Positions 9,700 to 19,850 of a stretch of 64,000 nucleotides of DNA are shown here, piece by piece. The stretch spans positions 62,001 to 126,000 of the forward strand of contig JARGSG010000045.1 in assembly GCA_030374805.1 (NCBI GenBank), given 5' to 3'. Within the stretch, counting starts at the first letter, position 1; every line of letters starts with the position of its first letter. The notes beneath the pieces were generated by a model. That model saw only the letters and a list, made by a program, of their open reading frames with translations, made no database searches and was not told the DNA's origin. Source of the stretch: Gracilaria gracilis (Eukaryota; Rhodophyta; Florideophyceae; Gracilariales; Gracilariaceae). Made by a program: the position numbers and the translations under genes.

Positions 9700-11151
9700 A
9701 CTCGGAATACCCCTTTTCCATGTATCAATGTTACACAAAATTATTAGAAATAATACTATATTCTCCAGCAAGGTAGTTTTAGAGTTTTCATAAATCTTGC
9801 TGACGAGCACCCTTGTAAAAGAAAGTGCTCAACGCCGCCGGCGTTGTAGTAAAATAAACCTATGAGAAACTTCTCAATAGCGTGATACTTATCTACGTTT
9901 TGCATGCTGTGTGTCAAGTAAAATTTGGGGACAAAACAATGGCAAATTCGTAGCAGGAGAGAATATTTACTTGTCCTATCAGTACAGCTCTCGTGCCAAA
10001 TACGTTTTATAGAAAGTCTTCATCAGTTTTTCAGTATCACAACAGGTTATTAATCAGTTTTCAGCACTTCTGTACTATTGTGCTTTTAAGTTTTTAATAA
10101 AAGAAAAAAAAAACTATAATTGTTTTGATAGGAACACTACTATATGGTGTGACGTTTTCTTCAGCTGTTCATTCTGCTTTGCGATACGTATGCTACTCTT
10201 AGTGTGCCTTTAGTTCTAATTATGTCGGTGGGCTCCAGCATGTACCTTTTAAACCGTTGCATGTAGGTTGCGGGCAATAAAAGTACACAAGACAAATATC
10301 TAGTGTTTACTCTACCTTACAGGCTTTTTTTGATGGTTAAGAAGGTTCCATTTGTTCTAGTTAGTTTTAAACGTTTAAGTTGCGATAATGTACCAAACAA
10401 AGTAGGGCAAAATAACGAAATGGCCTTGGCTGGGCAATATACATGTACAGCAATGTAAAGCCATCTCCATATTATGCACCCGGAAGAGGTCTCTTCCAAA
10501 TGAAAGAGAATCTATTTAAACCTGAATAGGCGCCTTTTCCAAAAAGTTGAAGGAAATTCCAGTCTCTGCAGCTCTTCTTGTTCCGTTTTGAGCCATTTGG
10601 TTTTAGTCGCATATCTTACGATCTATTTGTCAAATTTCCTTACAAGTATGGCAAACGAAAGAAGAGAAAGAGACGTATTCAACGCAATTTGTTTTATTCT
10701 TCTCTGCAATTTATTTGCCTAATTACGGCCTCCTTCAAAATGCTGTTTTCAGCCAATTATTACCTATTCCGGGTCCGCCTGACAAGGGTTAACAAGCACC
10801 GAGGTAGATATCATATACTGCTGCTGTTGCGTGGTAGCTACCGACGGCGCCCACTGCTCAACAATGCTCCCGAACCGTGTATGGTGTGGCTTTCTGCGCC
10901 ATGTGTGCCCCTCGCATTGGTCGCACGTCAACATTTGCATGCCTGTCACTGTGTGTGCGCTTCGCCAACCAACGGCGTGCCGCCGTTTAGAATCTGAACC
11001 CTTCTGATAGATCAGTCGCCGTCGGTTCACACCTTGAACAACCGATCCTCACTCACGATCGCTCTCTCCAATAGAACTTCATCAACCGAACAGAGACCGG
11101 CGACATCCCCACCCCCCACCCCCCGCACATCCCATCACTATCACAATCGCT
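9700..11151. other. Intergenic region upstream of enolase
   Basis: The first 1 kb is AT-rich without credible coding capacity. The last 150 bp before the enolase ATG is pyrimidine- and C-rich (a CCACCCCCCACCCC-type run near 11108-11124) and is probably the promoter and 5' UTR. The third copy of the GGAAGAG palindrome is at 10482-10497. Confidence 0.4.
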
Positions 11152-12483
11152 ATGGCTTGCACCAGCACCATCACCGCCGTCACGGCGCGCTCCGTCTTCG
11201 ACTCACGCGGAAACCCTACCGTCGAGGTCGATGTGTCTACCGCCGATGGCAAGTTTTCCGCCATGGTGCCGTCCGGCGCCTCCACGGGCATCTACGAGGC
11301 GCTTGAGTTGCGCGATGGCGACAAGTCCGCCTACCTGGGAAAGGGCGTGGACAAGGCCGTTGCCAACGTCAAGGACAAGATCGCGCCGGCCATCGTCGGC
11401 ATGGCTGCCGCCGATCAGAACGCCATCGACGCGAAGATGATCGAGCTGGATGGCACCGCGGGCGGCTTTAAGAAGAACCTTGGCGCCAATGCCATCCTCG
11501 GCGTGTCCATGGCCTGCGCCAGGGCGGGCGCTGCGGCGAAGCACATCCCGCTTTATAGGCATCTCAACAATCTTGCAGGAAACCCCAAGATGCTGCTGCC
11601 CGTGCCGAGCCTCAACGTCATCAACGGCGGCAGTCATGCAGGAAATAAGCTCGCCATGCAGGAGTTCATGATCCTGCCCTTGGGTGCTACTTCCTTCCGC
11701 GAGGCCATGAAGATGGGCGCGGAGACCTATCAGCACCTCAAGAAGGTCATCAAGAAGAAGTACGGCTTGGATGCTACTAGCGTTGGCGATGAAGGTGGTT
11801 TCGCTCCAAACATTCAGGATAATACCGAGGGTCTGCGTTTGTTGGAGGAGGCTATCGCCATGGCTGGCTATACGGGCAAGGTCAAGCTTGGCATGGATGT
11901 GGCTGCTAGTGAGTTTTGGAAAGACGACAAGAAAGTGTACGATCTCGATTTCAAGACCGCAGACAATGACGGCTCACAATGCCTCACCGGCGAGAAGCTT
12001 GGCGAACTGTACAAGGGCTTTGTTGCCGATTTCCCAATGGTCTCCATCGAAGATCCTTTCGATCAAGACGATTGGGAGTCGTACGCGGCGCTCACTGCAG
12101 CCGTCGGTGAAAACGTTCAGATTGTGGGCGATGATCTTCTTGTAACCAATCCCACGCGCATTCAAACTGGCATCGACAAGAAGGCCTGTAATGCGTTGCT
12201 ACTCAAGGTCAATCAGATCGGGTCTATCACTGAAGCTATTCAAGCGTGCAAGCTGTCGCGCGATGCGGGATGGGGCGTCATGGTTTCCCATCGATCGGGA
12301 GAGACAGAAGATACTTTCATTGCTGACTTGTGTGTGGGCCTGGGCACAGCGCAGATCAAGACTGGAGCTCCTTGCCGTTCTGAACGACTTGCCAAGTACA
12401 ATCAGCTGCTGCGAATTGAAGAGGAACTTGGCGACGAAGCTATCTATGCGGGTGCCAGTTTCCGTACGCCGTGGACTTTGTGA
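11152..12483 (+). CDS. ENO: Enolase (2-phosphoglycerate dehydratase)
   Basis: The ORF is a single open 443-codon frame, the usual length for eukaryotic enolase, with no intron and a TGA stop. It interconverts 2-phosphoglycerate and phosphoenolpyruvate in glycolysis and gluconeogenesis, with Mg2+. It begins with the typical N-terminus ([33 protein letters not shown]) and has [14 protein letters not shown] with the catalytic Glu near residue 171, [19 protein letters not shown], the LLKVNQIGS lysine near residue 352, and [15 protein letters not shown]. It lacks an obvious targeting extension, so a cytosolic protein is likely. Third positions are strongly G/C in the first 600 bp and more T/A-rich after about 11760. 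The ATG lies in a good context after a C-rich leader. Confidence 0.98.
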   Translation: MACTSTITAVTARSVFDSRGNPTVEVDVSTADGKFSAMVPSGASTGIYEALELRDGDKSAYLGKGVDKAVANVKDKIAPAIVGMAAADQNAIDAKMIELDGTAGGFKKNLGANAILGVSMACARAGAAAKHIPLYRHLNNLAGNPKMLLPVPSLNVINGGSHAGNKLAMQEFMILPLGATSFREAMKMGAETYQHLKKVIKKKYGLDATSVGDEGGFAPNIQDNTEGLRLLEEAIAMAGYTGKVKLGMDVAASEFWKDDKKVYDLDFKTADNDGSQCLTGEKLGELYKGFVADFPMVSIEDPFDQDDWESYAALTAAVGENVQIVGDDLLVTNPTRIQTGIDKKACNALLLKVNQIGSITEAIQACKLSRDAGWGVMVSHRSGETEDTFIADLCVGLGTAQIKTGAPCRSERLAKYNQLLRIEEELGDEAIYAGASFRTPWTL

Positions 12484-13674
12484 GCATTGAACACAGCTTT
12501 GTGGTGCTGGCAGACGATGGCAAATAGGTACAATCCCAGTAGACAATGGGTAGATAGGTCGCGTACACGTTTGCCGGAATCTCGAACGGTTCAGAGCTAG
12601 GAGAGAACAACTACCTTTTAGATAAAACACACAGCTGTTCGCTACAGTCGATGTCCCCCGTCTACATACAGTGCGGCAGAAGTAGTAAAGTGGTGAAGAT
12701 AGCCAGACTGGAGGAGGTTATAATGTGAGCGCAACCAGCTCTGAACCTCGTTTGATTCTTTCCCGCCTTGCTAATCGCACAGCAATGTCTTGTTGACACC
12801 TTTCTTTCTACACAACAGTTAACGCAGTATGCCTTTTGCACTGCATGTCCTACGTGCTTTGCTCTGCCATCCGGGGTAGCTCACGCCAGCTCTACCGGAG
12901 TAAGAGTCAATGTTGCATGGAAATTGCAACTGTGCAATGCAAAGCCGCAACGAGTAAACGCGTATTGTACTTTGCACATTGTGGATTCTTCACAGAGACG
13001 CCAAGTTAGCTGCCAAATACGCTCCAGTGATAATGGTTAATATTCCGGGAGCCTGGATATCCACTTGTGAAGTTATGCTGCTGAGTAAAGCCACTCACAA
13101 AATCGGGGGTCGGTATATAGAGTAGATGTACAGAAATGATACCAAACTCTGCGGATGATGTGTAGATCACTCAGCCCCAGTGCACAAAGCTTCACCCGCA
13201 AAGACCATATGGAACGGGACTGATCGAGCACTCGGATCCGTAGATTCTGATGAGGTCATGATGATGATATCTAGCCAGTGCCCATGGGCCCGAAACCTTC
13301 GGGCCGAAAGTTGGCGAAGACATCAAAAGGGCTCTGTCCGAAGAAAGTTGATCCTACGATGGCGGGGGATGAATGAAAAGCAACTGTCATGTGATTGATA
13401 TCAGCCGAAATAACATTGTGACAGCTCAACGGAGCGCGCTGTCTGGTGTAAGTTGCCACTGTGTTGGCGACTGAAATTCAAGGCCTCAAAACAGCCCAGC
13501 CTTGCTTGCGCGTCTTGCACAATGGGACTTCAAATTGTTTCCGCGGTTGTCTCCATCATCTCCAGCGTCCGCCCGCGTGAACCGCTGCTGTGAACTCTTC
13601 GTCAGAATTCGTCGTTCCATCAGTGCCACTTGCCAACTTTTCAGAGCGCTATTTCAGCCATAGCCAGCAACGCT
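12484..13674. other. Intergenic region between enolase and Rab1
   Basis: No supported gene. Short open frames on both strands lack motifs. It should contain the enolase 3' UTR and the Rab1 promoter. Confidence 0.4.
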
Positions 13675-14779
13675 ATGAATCCGGAATAGTAAGCTAAGCT
13701 TCATTCGTCGACAGCCTCTGCGATGCAACAGTCAACATCGTCTGCTAACTTCGCGCCTTTCTCGAATCATGGCTCATTTTCTTCACCTTAAACGTTGCGC
13801 AGCGACTATTTGTACAAGAACCTTCTCATCGGTGACTCGGTACGTTGCGAACACTAGCATGACATGTCGATGTATATGTCGGCGGCGACCCCTTGCAACT
13901 ACCAACGACAAAGGGTGGCGACCAGAACCGTAGCAAACGTGTTTTCGAATCTGGGAACATCAAACTGACGATTGCGATGGTCGACTTCTATGCGACTCAT
14001 ACTGGTGATTCTTTGCGTTTTGTTCTTCACAGGGGTAAGTTTATCATACTTAAGGACACCCAAGCGCATGATCACTTCGTTCACGATTTCTAACTCAGCT
14101 TCGACCGCGTTGCTTCTGTGTGACTCTAGTGTTGGCAAGTCATGTCTTCTATTGCGTTTCGCGGACGACACTTACACCGAAAGTTATATCTCTACAATTG
14201 GCGTTGACTTTGTAAGTTTTGCAGCTTTTCGACCGATGCGTGTTCGCATATGATAAAGCGCAACACAAGCTGACTTGAATCCATCGCGAATGAAATGGTG
14301 CGCAGAAAATCCGTACAATCGAACTCGACGGCAAAGTGATCAAGCTTCAGATCTGGGATACAGCAGGGCAAGAACGTTTTAGAACAATCACATCCTCATA
14401 CTACCGCGGTGCGCATGGTATTATCATAGTTTATGATGTCACAGACCAAGAATCCTTCAACAATGTCAAGTCGTGGCTGCAAGAGATCGATCGATTTGCA
14501 TCGGAACATGTTTGCAAACTATTGGTTGGTAACAAGAATGATTTGACATCGAAGAAAGTTGTAGATACCGCGACTGCGAAAGAATTTGCCGACTCTTTGG
14601 GCATCAAGTTCTTGGAGACTTCCGCGAAGACTGCCGAGAATGTCGAAGCGGCATTTACAGCTATGGCTGCGGAAATCAAGGCATCTACGTCGTTCCAACC
14701 TACCAAGACTCCCAACGGTGGAACCGTAAAGGTTTCCGCCAAAGATGAAGAAGTCTCGGCGTCATCTGGATGCTGCTAA
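13675..14779 (+). CDS. Rab1/YPT1-family small GTPase, five exons including a 2-nt exon
   Basis: The exons I can join are 13675-13688, 13803-13839, 14033-14034, 14130-14211 and 14306-14779: 609 nt, 202 residues. The product starts [17 protein letters not shown], gives the P-loop GDSGVGKS, then the effector region [30 protein letters not shown] and ETSAK, and ends GCC for geranylgeranylation. The Rab1/YPT1 family controls vesicle traffic from ER to Golgi, cycling on Golgi and ER membranes. Introns are 114, 193, 95 and 94 bp with GT-AG ends. Direct joining of exon 2 to 14130 would break the frame. Inserting GG from 14033-14034, flanked by CACAG and GTAAGT, restores the invariant glycine codon GGT. 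The 3' end faces HUS1 at 93 bp. Confidence 0.93.
14033..14034 (+). other. Predicted 2-nucleotide microexon of Rab1
   Basis: GG lies between a strong acceptor (TTGTTCTTCACAG, ending 14032) and a consensus donor (GTAAGT, from 14035). With the T at 14130 it forms GGT, the glycine of GDSGVGKS. The following intron has a branch-point-like TTCTAAC at about 14088-14094 and the first suitably distant AG is at 14128-14129. Every boundary is canonical. The exon itself is a prediction, not observed RNA. Confidence 0.75.
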
Positions 14780-14871
14780 CCTAAACTTTGCAAGAGAACT
14801 ACTGGCAATGCATTAACGGAGCGATAGGTTTTGTGTGCAGGGATTTTGTTAATGTCGAAATGTGCTAACAG

Positions 14872-15714
14872 CTACGGGGCGAACTTACGGGGAATATAGT
14901 ACGATATGCTGACATCGGCGGAGACTGTTAAATGCACCATGACGTAGTGTGGGTGGATGAAGCACGTTGCGTGTAATGGCTGTGCTTGGTGACCAAACAA
15001 ACATCTACTAAAGTTACGCAGGTCCACGAGCGCTTCCAGCTCAGGGGCGGGCGTTCCTCGTTGCTCTTGAATAGATTCGTCATCTTCGTAGCTTGCAATA
15101 GACAGATCCGTAAACGTCGCAGAAATGGATGCCGTGTCTGTTTCAATTCCAAGCAAAAGCTTTGCTCTGTCCTCGTGGAATGTGGCCTTTAAGCGAAGTG
15201 AGTTACACAGGACCTTCATGCGGTCGACGAGCGTGTGAATTTTGGTTAGCGGTGGCAGTGCGAATCCTTTGGTTTTGTCGTGATCAGGTGGTTGGTACTC
15301 CGAGAGCCGTATGGCGGATAAAACTACCACAGGGATGTCCTGCATAATAGGTCCTAGTGCAGTAACCATCTCCAATGTGAGAACCGGAACGCCCTTCTTC
15401 GCAAGCTTTATAAGTATGTGGTCTGCAGCAGTGGCGGAACGCAAAACACGAATGAGGTTCTGCATGTCCATCTCAAGCCCGATTTGGTTGGCATTCTGAG
15501 ACTCGATCCTGTATGATTGAAACCACTCTGTTCTTGTAAAATGAGCATAGGCTGCTACGGACCCAGAAACATCGGCTTGAAGTATGAGGCGAATGCTGTC
15601 AACCTCAGGCGCACTGAGGTGCAACACGCATCTCTTGCCAACCTTGTCCAAGAGCTGGGCTACTTTTAGGAATTCAGCCACTCTCTCTGGCTTTAGACGA
15701 CCCTTAAATCTCAT
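14872..15714 (-). CDS. HUS1: HUS1, subunit of the 9-1-1 DNA damage checkpoint clamp
   Basis: The gene is an intact 280-codon frame without intron, the same length as animal HUS1 (about 280). It starts MRFKGRL, as HUS1 proteins start MRFRAK or MKFKA, and ends with the family's HLTVSADVSISYYIPRKFAP (compare DVSLQYFIPA). The middle has a DIPVVVLSA block and LPPLTKIHTLVDRMKVLCNSL, matching the region 'vyLP.lk.mk.vverMk..s'. HUS1 forms a PCNA-like ring with RAD9 and RAD1, loaded at damaged DNA by RAD17-RFC to activate ATR-type checkpoint signalling in the nucleus. It is convergent with Rab1 and divergent from SKP1, 614 bp away. Confidence 0.93.
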   Translation of the reverse strand: MRFKGRLKPERVAEFLKVAQLLDKVGKRCVLHLSAPEVDSIRLILQADVSGSVAAYAHFTRTEWFQSYRIESQNANQIGLEMDMQNLIRVLRSATAADHILIKLAKKGVPVLTLEMVTALGPIMQDIPVVVLSAIRLSEYQPPDHDKTKGFALPPLTKIHTLVDRMKVLCNSLRLKATFHEDRAKLLLGIETDTASISATFTDLSIASYEDDESIQEQRGTPAPELEALVDLRNFSRCLFGHQAQPLHATCFIHPHYVMVHLTVSADVSISYYIPRKFAP

Positions 15715-16328
15715 AGTGCCTCGCGGATCACTAAAGTGTTTTTACTGGCCGTCAGGATCGGTATGGTTGGATTTCCAAGCGCGGGGCAAAAAGCAACGTC
15801 TAGTCTTCTTTGTGGTTTCCAGATTTGTACATCGCAGCTTTTTCAAGACATTCATGCTCAGAACTATTCCACTTCGATATTTTCCGACCTCGGTGCGGAA
15901 ATGAAGTCTTCTTCTCCGACAGAACTCGAATAAGCGTTGGAGTGTTAATCTTCGAGGGCTACCGTTGTTGGTCCAGCCGCGATAAGAAATGCATGTTCGC
16001 CCATAGACATGTGTGAAAAGGTTTGAAGGGCGGTTGCGCTTGATTTTCCCGCGAAACACGACAAACAGCAAAAAAAATAAAGCAAGAGAAGGAACAAGTT
16101 TTCGTCCATTTTCGCAAAATCAAGCAAAAATTCGTATTACCCTTCCAGCTCCAAGTGTACAAAAGAACAAGGATGGTTGGATATGACGAACGATCGATAA
16201 ATTGCTTTCGTTCGTTGCTAACCACGTCAGAGATAGAATCTTGAACGTCCCCTTACATACGTTTCATCATCGACTCAATTACCTTAGTAACAACACAGAT
16301 TTTACTACCATCACTGCGAGATTCAACC
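15715..16328. promoter_or_regulatory. Shared upstream region of HUS1 and SKP1
   Basis: This is 614 bp between two divergent start codons, so it should hold both promoters. Overlapping short frames are present, but none has a motif I recognise. No TATA box stands out next to either gene. Confidence 0.45.
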
Positions 16329-17038
16329 ATGGCGGAAACACCGAATCAAGCCAGCAGCATCACTCTCAAACTTCGGAGTAGAGATGGAGAAATCTTTGAG
16401 GTGGAGAAACCCGTTGCCATGCAAATTAACTTTGTCAAGGGCATGCTTGAAGACGTCGACGAAGTGGATGGAATGGAGATTCCTATGGGCGAGGTAGAAG
16501 CCGCAATTCTCGCGAAAGTGGTCGAGTACTGCAGGTTCCACTACCAACAAGAACTCAATCAAACAAGCGGAGATGAAGTAGATCGTTGGGAACGGTCATT
16601 TGTCCAGGTTGACAAGTCAACCTTGTTTCAGTTAATTCTTGTAAGTTCTGCAACTTTCTGTTTATTGATTCAAATTGATACGATATTCTCTGTGTTACTC
16701 ACATAACGAATGCGTTTCCTACGATTGCGACTCGGGTTTCCTCTTTACAAACAAAAAGGCTGCAAACTTCTTGGATGTGCAATCGCTTTTGGATCTTACT
16801 TGTAAAACGTAAGTTTACCGTGTGAGAGACACTGTAGAATGCTTATCTTCGTTGCTCGAAGACGTTTAATCTAACTTGTATACTGCTGTGCTTTGTTGGG
16901 AATTTTAGGGTTGCGGACATGATCAAGGGAAAAACACCTGAACAAATCCGTGCAGAATTCGATATCCATAATGACTTTACCCCTGAACAATTGGAGGAAG
17001 TGCGTCGGGATAATGCTTGGTGCGCTGAGGATCGCTGA
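16329..17038 (+). CDS. SKP1: SKP1, SCF ubiquitin ligase adaptor
   Basis: There are three exons (16329-16640, 16759-16808, 16909-17038), 492 nt in all, encoding 163 residues, the normal SKP1 length. The N-terminal BTB/POZ part starts [20 protein letters not shown] and includes [11 protein letters not shown]. The tail carries [20 protein letters not shown] and [14 protein letters not shown], then [21 protein letters not shown] before TGA. The helices of the tail bind F-box proteins and the POZ part binds cullin 1. Both introns (118 and 100 bp) have GT-AG ends. The first acceptor is A-rich (ACAAAAAG) rather than pyrimidine-rich. The second acceptor follows GGAATTTTAG. Confidence 0.96.
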
Positions 17039-17849
17039 TGTACAGATCGAAAGCTCGAATTAAGAATGCTTTCCCACAAGAACTGAAAGCTGCTTTCATA
17101 TGAAAAGAAAGTGTGTGAATACCTTTTCTAGAGTCAAGAAGCGTGAGATTTCAAGCTCAACCGAATAAACGCTTGAGATGATGCAGATAAACGCCCGCGT
17201 GTGGTTCAGCGGGATGGGGACAAATCGTTTCGCGATGCATTCTACAGAGAACACCATCCAGTCTACTAGCTGGGAGAATTTGTGCTACAGTGGTGACTAG
17301 CAAAACTTGTTCCGACGGCCATGCCACTCGCTAGAGCTGAACGTTTCGAGGAAAGTAGTGCGCAGAAGCTGAAAGGAACATTCGGACACAGGATGTTCCG
17401 AAGTTACTTCGTAGTTCAAACTTGACGTAGTTTAGAGATTTTGATACTTTCGTGGATTCAAAAACCTGCCCGACCTAACTAAGAAAGTGCTGAGAAGTGC
17501 TCGCTCCATACATCGCTAGAACACGTAGTAGTTAATAGAAAACATCTAGGCGGAAGTATTTTTAGAAGATGGCCCTGTACAAGGCAGTTTGATGTCAGAA
17601 TGAAGCGGAAAACTGGAAGTTGTTTAGCGAGGTAAGTGATATGGATCACGGACTTCAAAAATATGGTCCGTGTGGGTCTCCTGTTCCTTTGTGCCAACGA
17701 AAGCACATTTTCGTCTTTCGATAGATAGGCCGTGTCAAGGCTCAATGCATTTTGAGTTTTTCTTAGCTCCAGCTCTTCATGAGGCCATGTTTGATACTCT
17801 TTCAAGTCTGTGGAAGATTCCATTGTATTGTACAGCTGTTCGTGACTTA
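17039..17849. other. Intergenic region between convergent SKP1 and transporter genes
   Basis: About 0.8 kb of 3' flanking sequence for the two genes. I see no coding motif or repeat. Confidence 0.4.
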
Positions 17850-19241
17850 TCAAGAGACGAGTGCAGGTTTGGGTGGCAACCCACTACTTTCATCGAGAAT
17901 ACGTTCGCTTTCCACCAAGGTGCAGAAGATAACGTTCATGCACAGGAAACATAAGCTAAGGCTTGCAAACATTGCTCGCCATGACCCTCCAAGCATATCC
18001 ATGACTTTCGTGGATAAGGGAATCGCAATAAAACCACCAAGGCTTGCCAAGGTATTCGAAGTCGCCTTGAAGATTCCGACCACACTTGGTGCAGCCATAT
18101 CCATGTAGCAACTCGCGAATCCTCCGCTGTTCAGGCTCATGAACGCCAAACTCAACGATACGTACGCCAGGGCTACGCCGATTGTTTTCGCTGTTGCAAA
18201 GGCCAGCAGCATAGTGGCTGCACCAAGATTAGCTACGATTGTGACCGCCTTTCTAACCCTGGTGAGTGTCATTCCGCCTTGCAAGAGAGCATCTGCAAGA
18301 TATCCGCCGATATTGCCACTGATGGCCATGGAGAAGTATGGGATAAATGTGAAAGACAGTGACGTGGTTTCAATATTATAAACGTTCTTAAAGTACGACG
18401 GAAGCCAGCTGAGAATGACAAAATGTACCAGACCAAACATGGCTTGCGTGAGACAAACGCCGAGAGTGCACCTGTTTCGAAGGATTGCAAGTACCAGACG
18501 CATTTCTTGAGAGGTGGAAGAGTTGTACTCCTTTTGATCTGTACCGTCTGGGTTGGAGCTCGAGGACGATGACAATTGTTCCTCCGGTGGTGCCGAAGTA
18601 TCAACTTTTTCATATCGATCGTAAGCAACCTTATGCCAAACTACAGCCCAAACCACACCGAGCATGCCGAAGGAATAGAATATAGCCTGCCATGAAGCTT
18701 CTCGAATGATAATTGGTGAGAGTATAAGAGCAAATGTTGTCCCGACGTGGGTACCGCTGAGAAGTAGGGCAACTCCTCTCGCTCGTTCGGTGGGTGAAAT
18801 CCAAGTGGAAAGAAAATGAAAGACGGAAGGATATGCGACGCCCTCGGAGAGACCCATAAAGAAGCGACAGACAACAAGGACTTTGAATCCCATGTGACAG
18901 GCAATGGGCGTAACGACAGTGAAGAAAGACCACAGAGTTGCGCCAATAGTTAACACATTCTTCGCTCCGAAACGTCGACAGAGAAGAGCACCCCCCAAGT
19001 TCATAGGCAAATAGCCGAGGTAAAAGTAAGACATGATCAGGGACTGCTCATGTAAATTGAAGGAATACTGCTCCGCGATATTAATGATGGCCACGGACAT
19101 GTTGACGCGGTCCGCATAATTAATGCAGCAGCAAACCGCACACAGAATGACCATCACAAAGCGCTCGGGAATCATGCTTAAGGTGCGATATCCACCAGAG
19201 GTAGCCGACGAAGCTAGGCACGTAACTTCGACTTACCCACC
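17850..19241 (-). CDS. MFS anion/phosphate transporter, SLC17/ANTR (PHT4-like) family
   Basis: The main frame (17850-19175) encodes 441 residues with about 12 hydrophobic segments. NYADRVNMSVAIINIAEQY after the first segment is the SLC17/ANTR signature. It is followed by GGALLCRRFGAKNVL (MFS loop 2-3 motif), RFFMGLSEGVAYPSV and WISPTERARGVALLLSG. A polar Ser-rich loop separates the two halves. Family members move inorganic phosphate, glutamate or other organic anions, some in plastid envelopes. ATG 19175 falls almost at the first membrane segment. A 64-bp intron (19177-19240, GTGGGT...TTAAG) would join it in frame to an exon running upstream to at least 19446. That exon has no in-frame ATG before a stop, so the true 5' end is unresolved. 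It may encode a targeting sequence. Confidence 0.85.
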
Positions 19242-19446
19242 TGATATCATTCTGAACAAAGCTTGAGAGCGCACGGGGCGTATAGCAAGTATCTAAGGAC
19301 CATGGTGGCGGGCGTTCCCAAAGACACAAACGAGCACCGATGAAGTGAGTTGGGCACGCGGCGGGCCGTCTTCGAATTACCCTTGTATGATAGATACCTT
19401 CACTGTCAAGATCTACCTCGACTCTTCTTGTCGCCTCAACCGCCAC
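19242..19446 (-). CDS. Likely upstream coding exon of the transporter
   Basis: The open frame upstream of the proposed donor reads SSFVQNDI and splices to MIPERFV in phase. It holds many Arg, Pro and Thr residues and could be part of an N-terminal extension or transit peptide. No ATG was found before the next upstream stop, so a further exon is needed. This is inferred from splice-site and frame agreement only. Confidence 0.4.
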
Positions 19447-19733
19447 GGATCGGAATTGATCGAATTCCTGCTGGGAGATGCGGCAAAACTGTGCAAATAC
19501 TTGATTTTAATTAATTAATAAATCCCAAAGTCCACCTTTTTTGGAACCAGGCCATAGAGCTACGTATCGGTATTCGCTCGCAGCTCTATGTACACTGCCT
19601 TACAGGATGATTCTTCCCATCCCAGATAATGGGTGCATAAAGATATCAACAGCTGGCCTCCTGGGCAAATTTGAGCCAATAAAAGTAAGCCAAGCAAGCG
19701 CACATTTGGCGGACATCATGCCAAATCTGGCGC

Positions 19734-19764
19734 GCTGAATGGACCCTCCCAGGGTCTATTCAGC
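19734..19764. repeat. 14-bp hairpin near the left edge of the second DNA transposon
   Basis: GCTGAATGGACCCT (19734-19747) pairs with AGGGTCTATTCAGC (19751-19764) around CCC, with one G-T type mismatch. It lies about 90 bp upstream of the transposase frame and may belong to the transposon end. I found no matching copy on the right side. Confidence 0.4.
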
Positions 19765-19850
19765 CCGCCAAACTCCGCCACCGCTCCGCCAAACCTTGAA
19801 AGAAACTCCCACACCATATTCACGCTCCTGGGATGGTCTGAAGACCTTAT

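Noticed and set aside
13832-14126. Rab1 intron removed by a non-standard splice within the direct repeat GTGACTC (13832-13838 and 14120-14126)
   Set aside because: It would also keep the frame (GDSSVGKS), but the intron would lack GT-AG ends. The 2-nt exon uses only canonical sites, so I prefer it. RNA data would decide.
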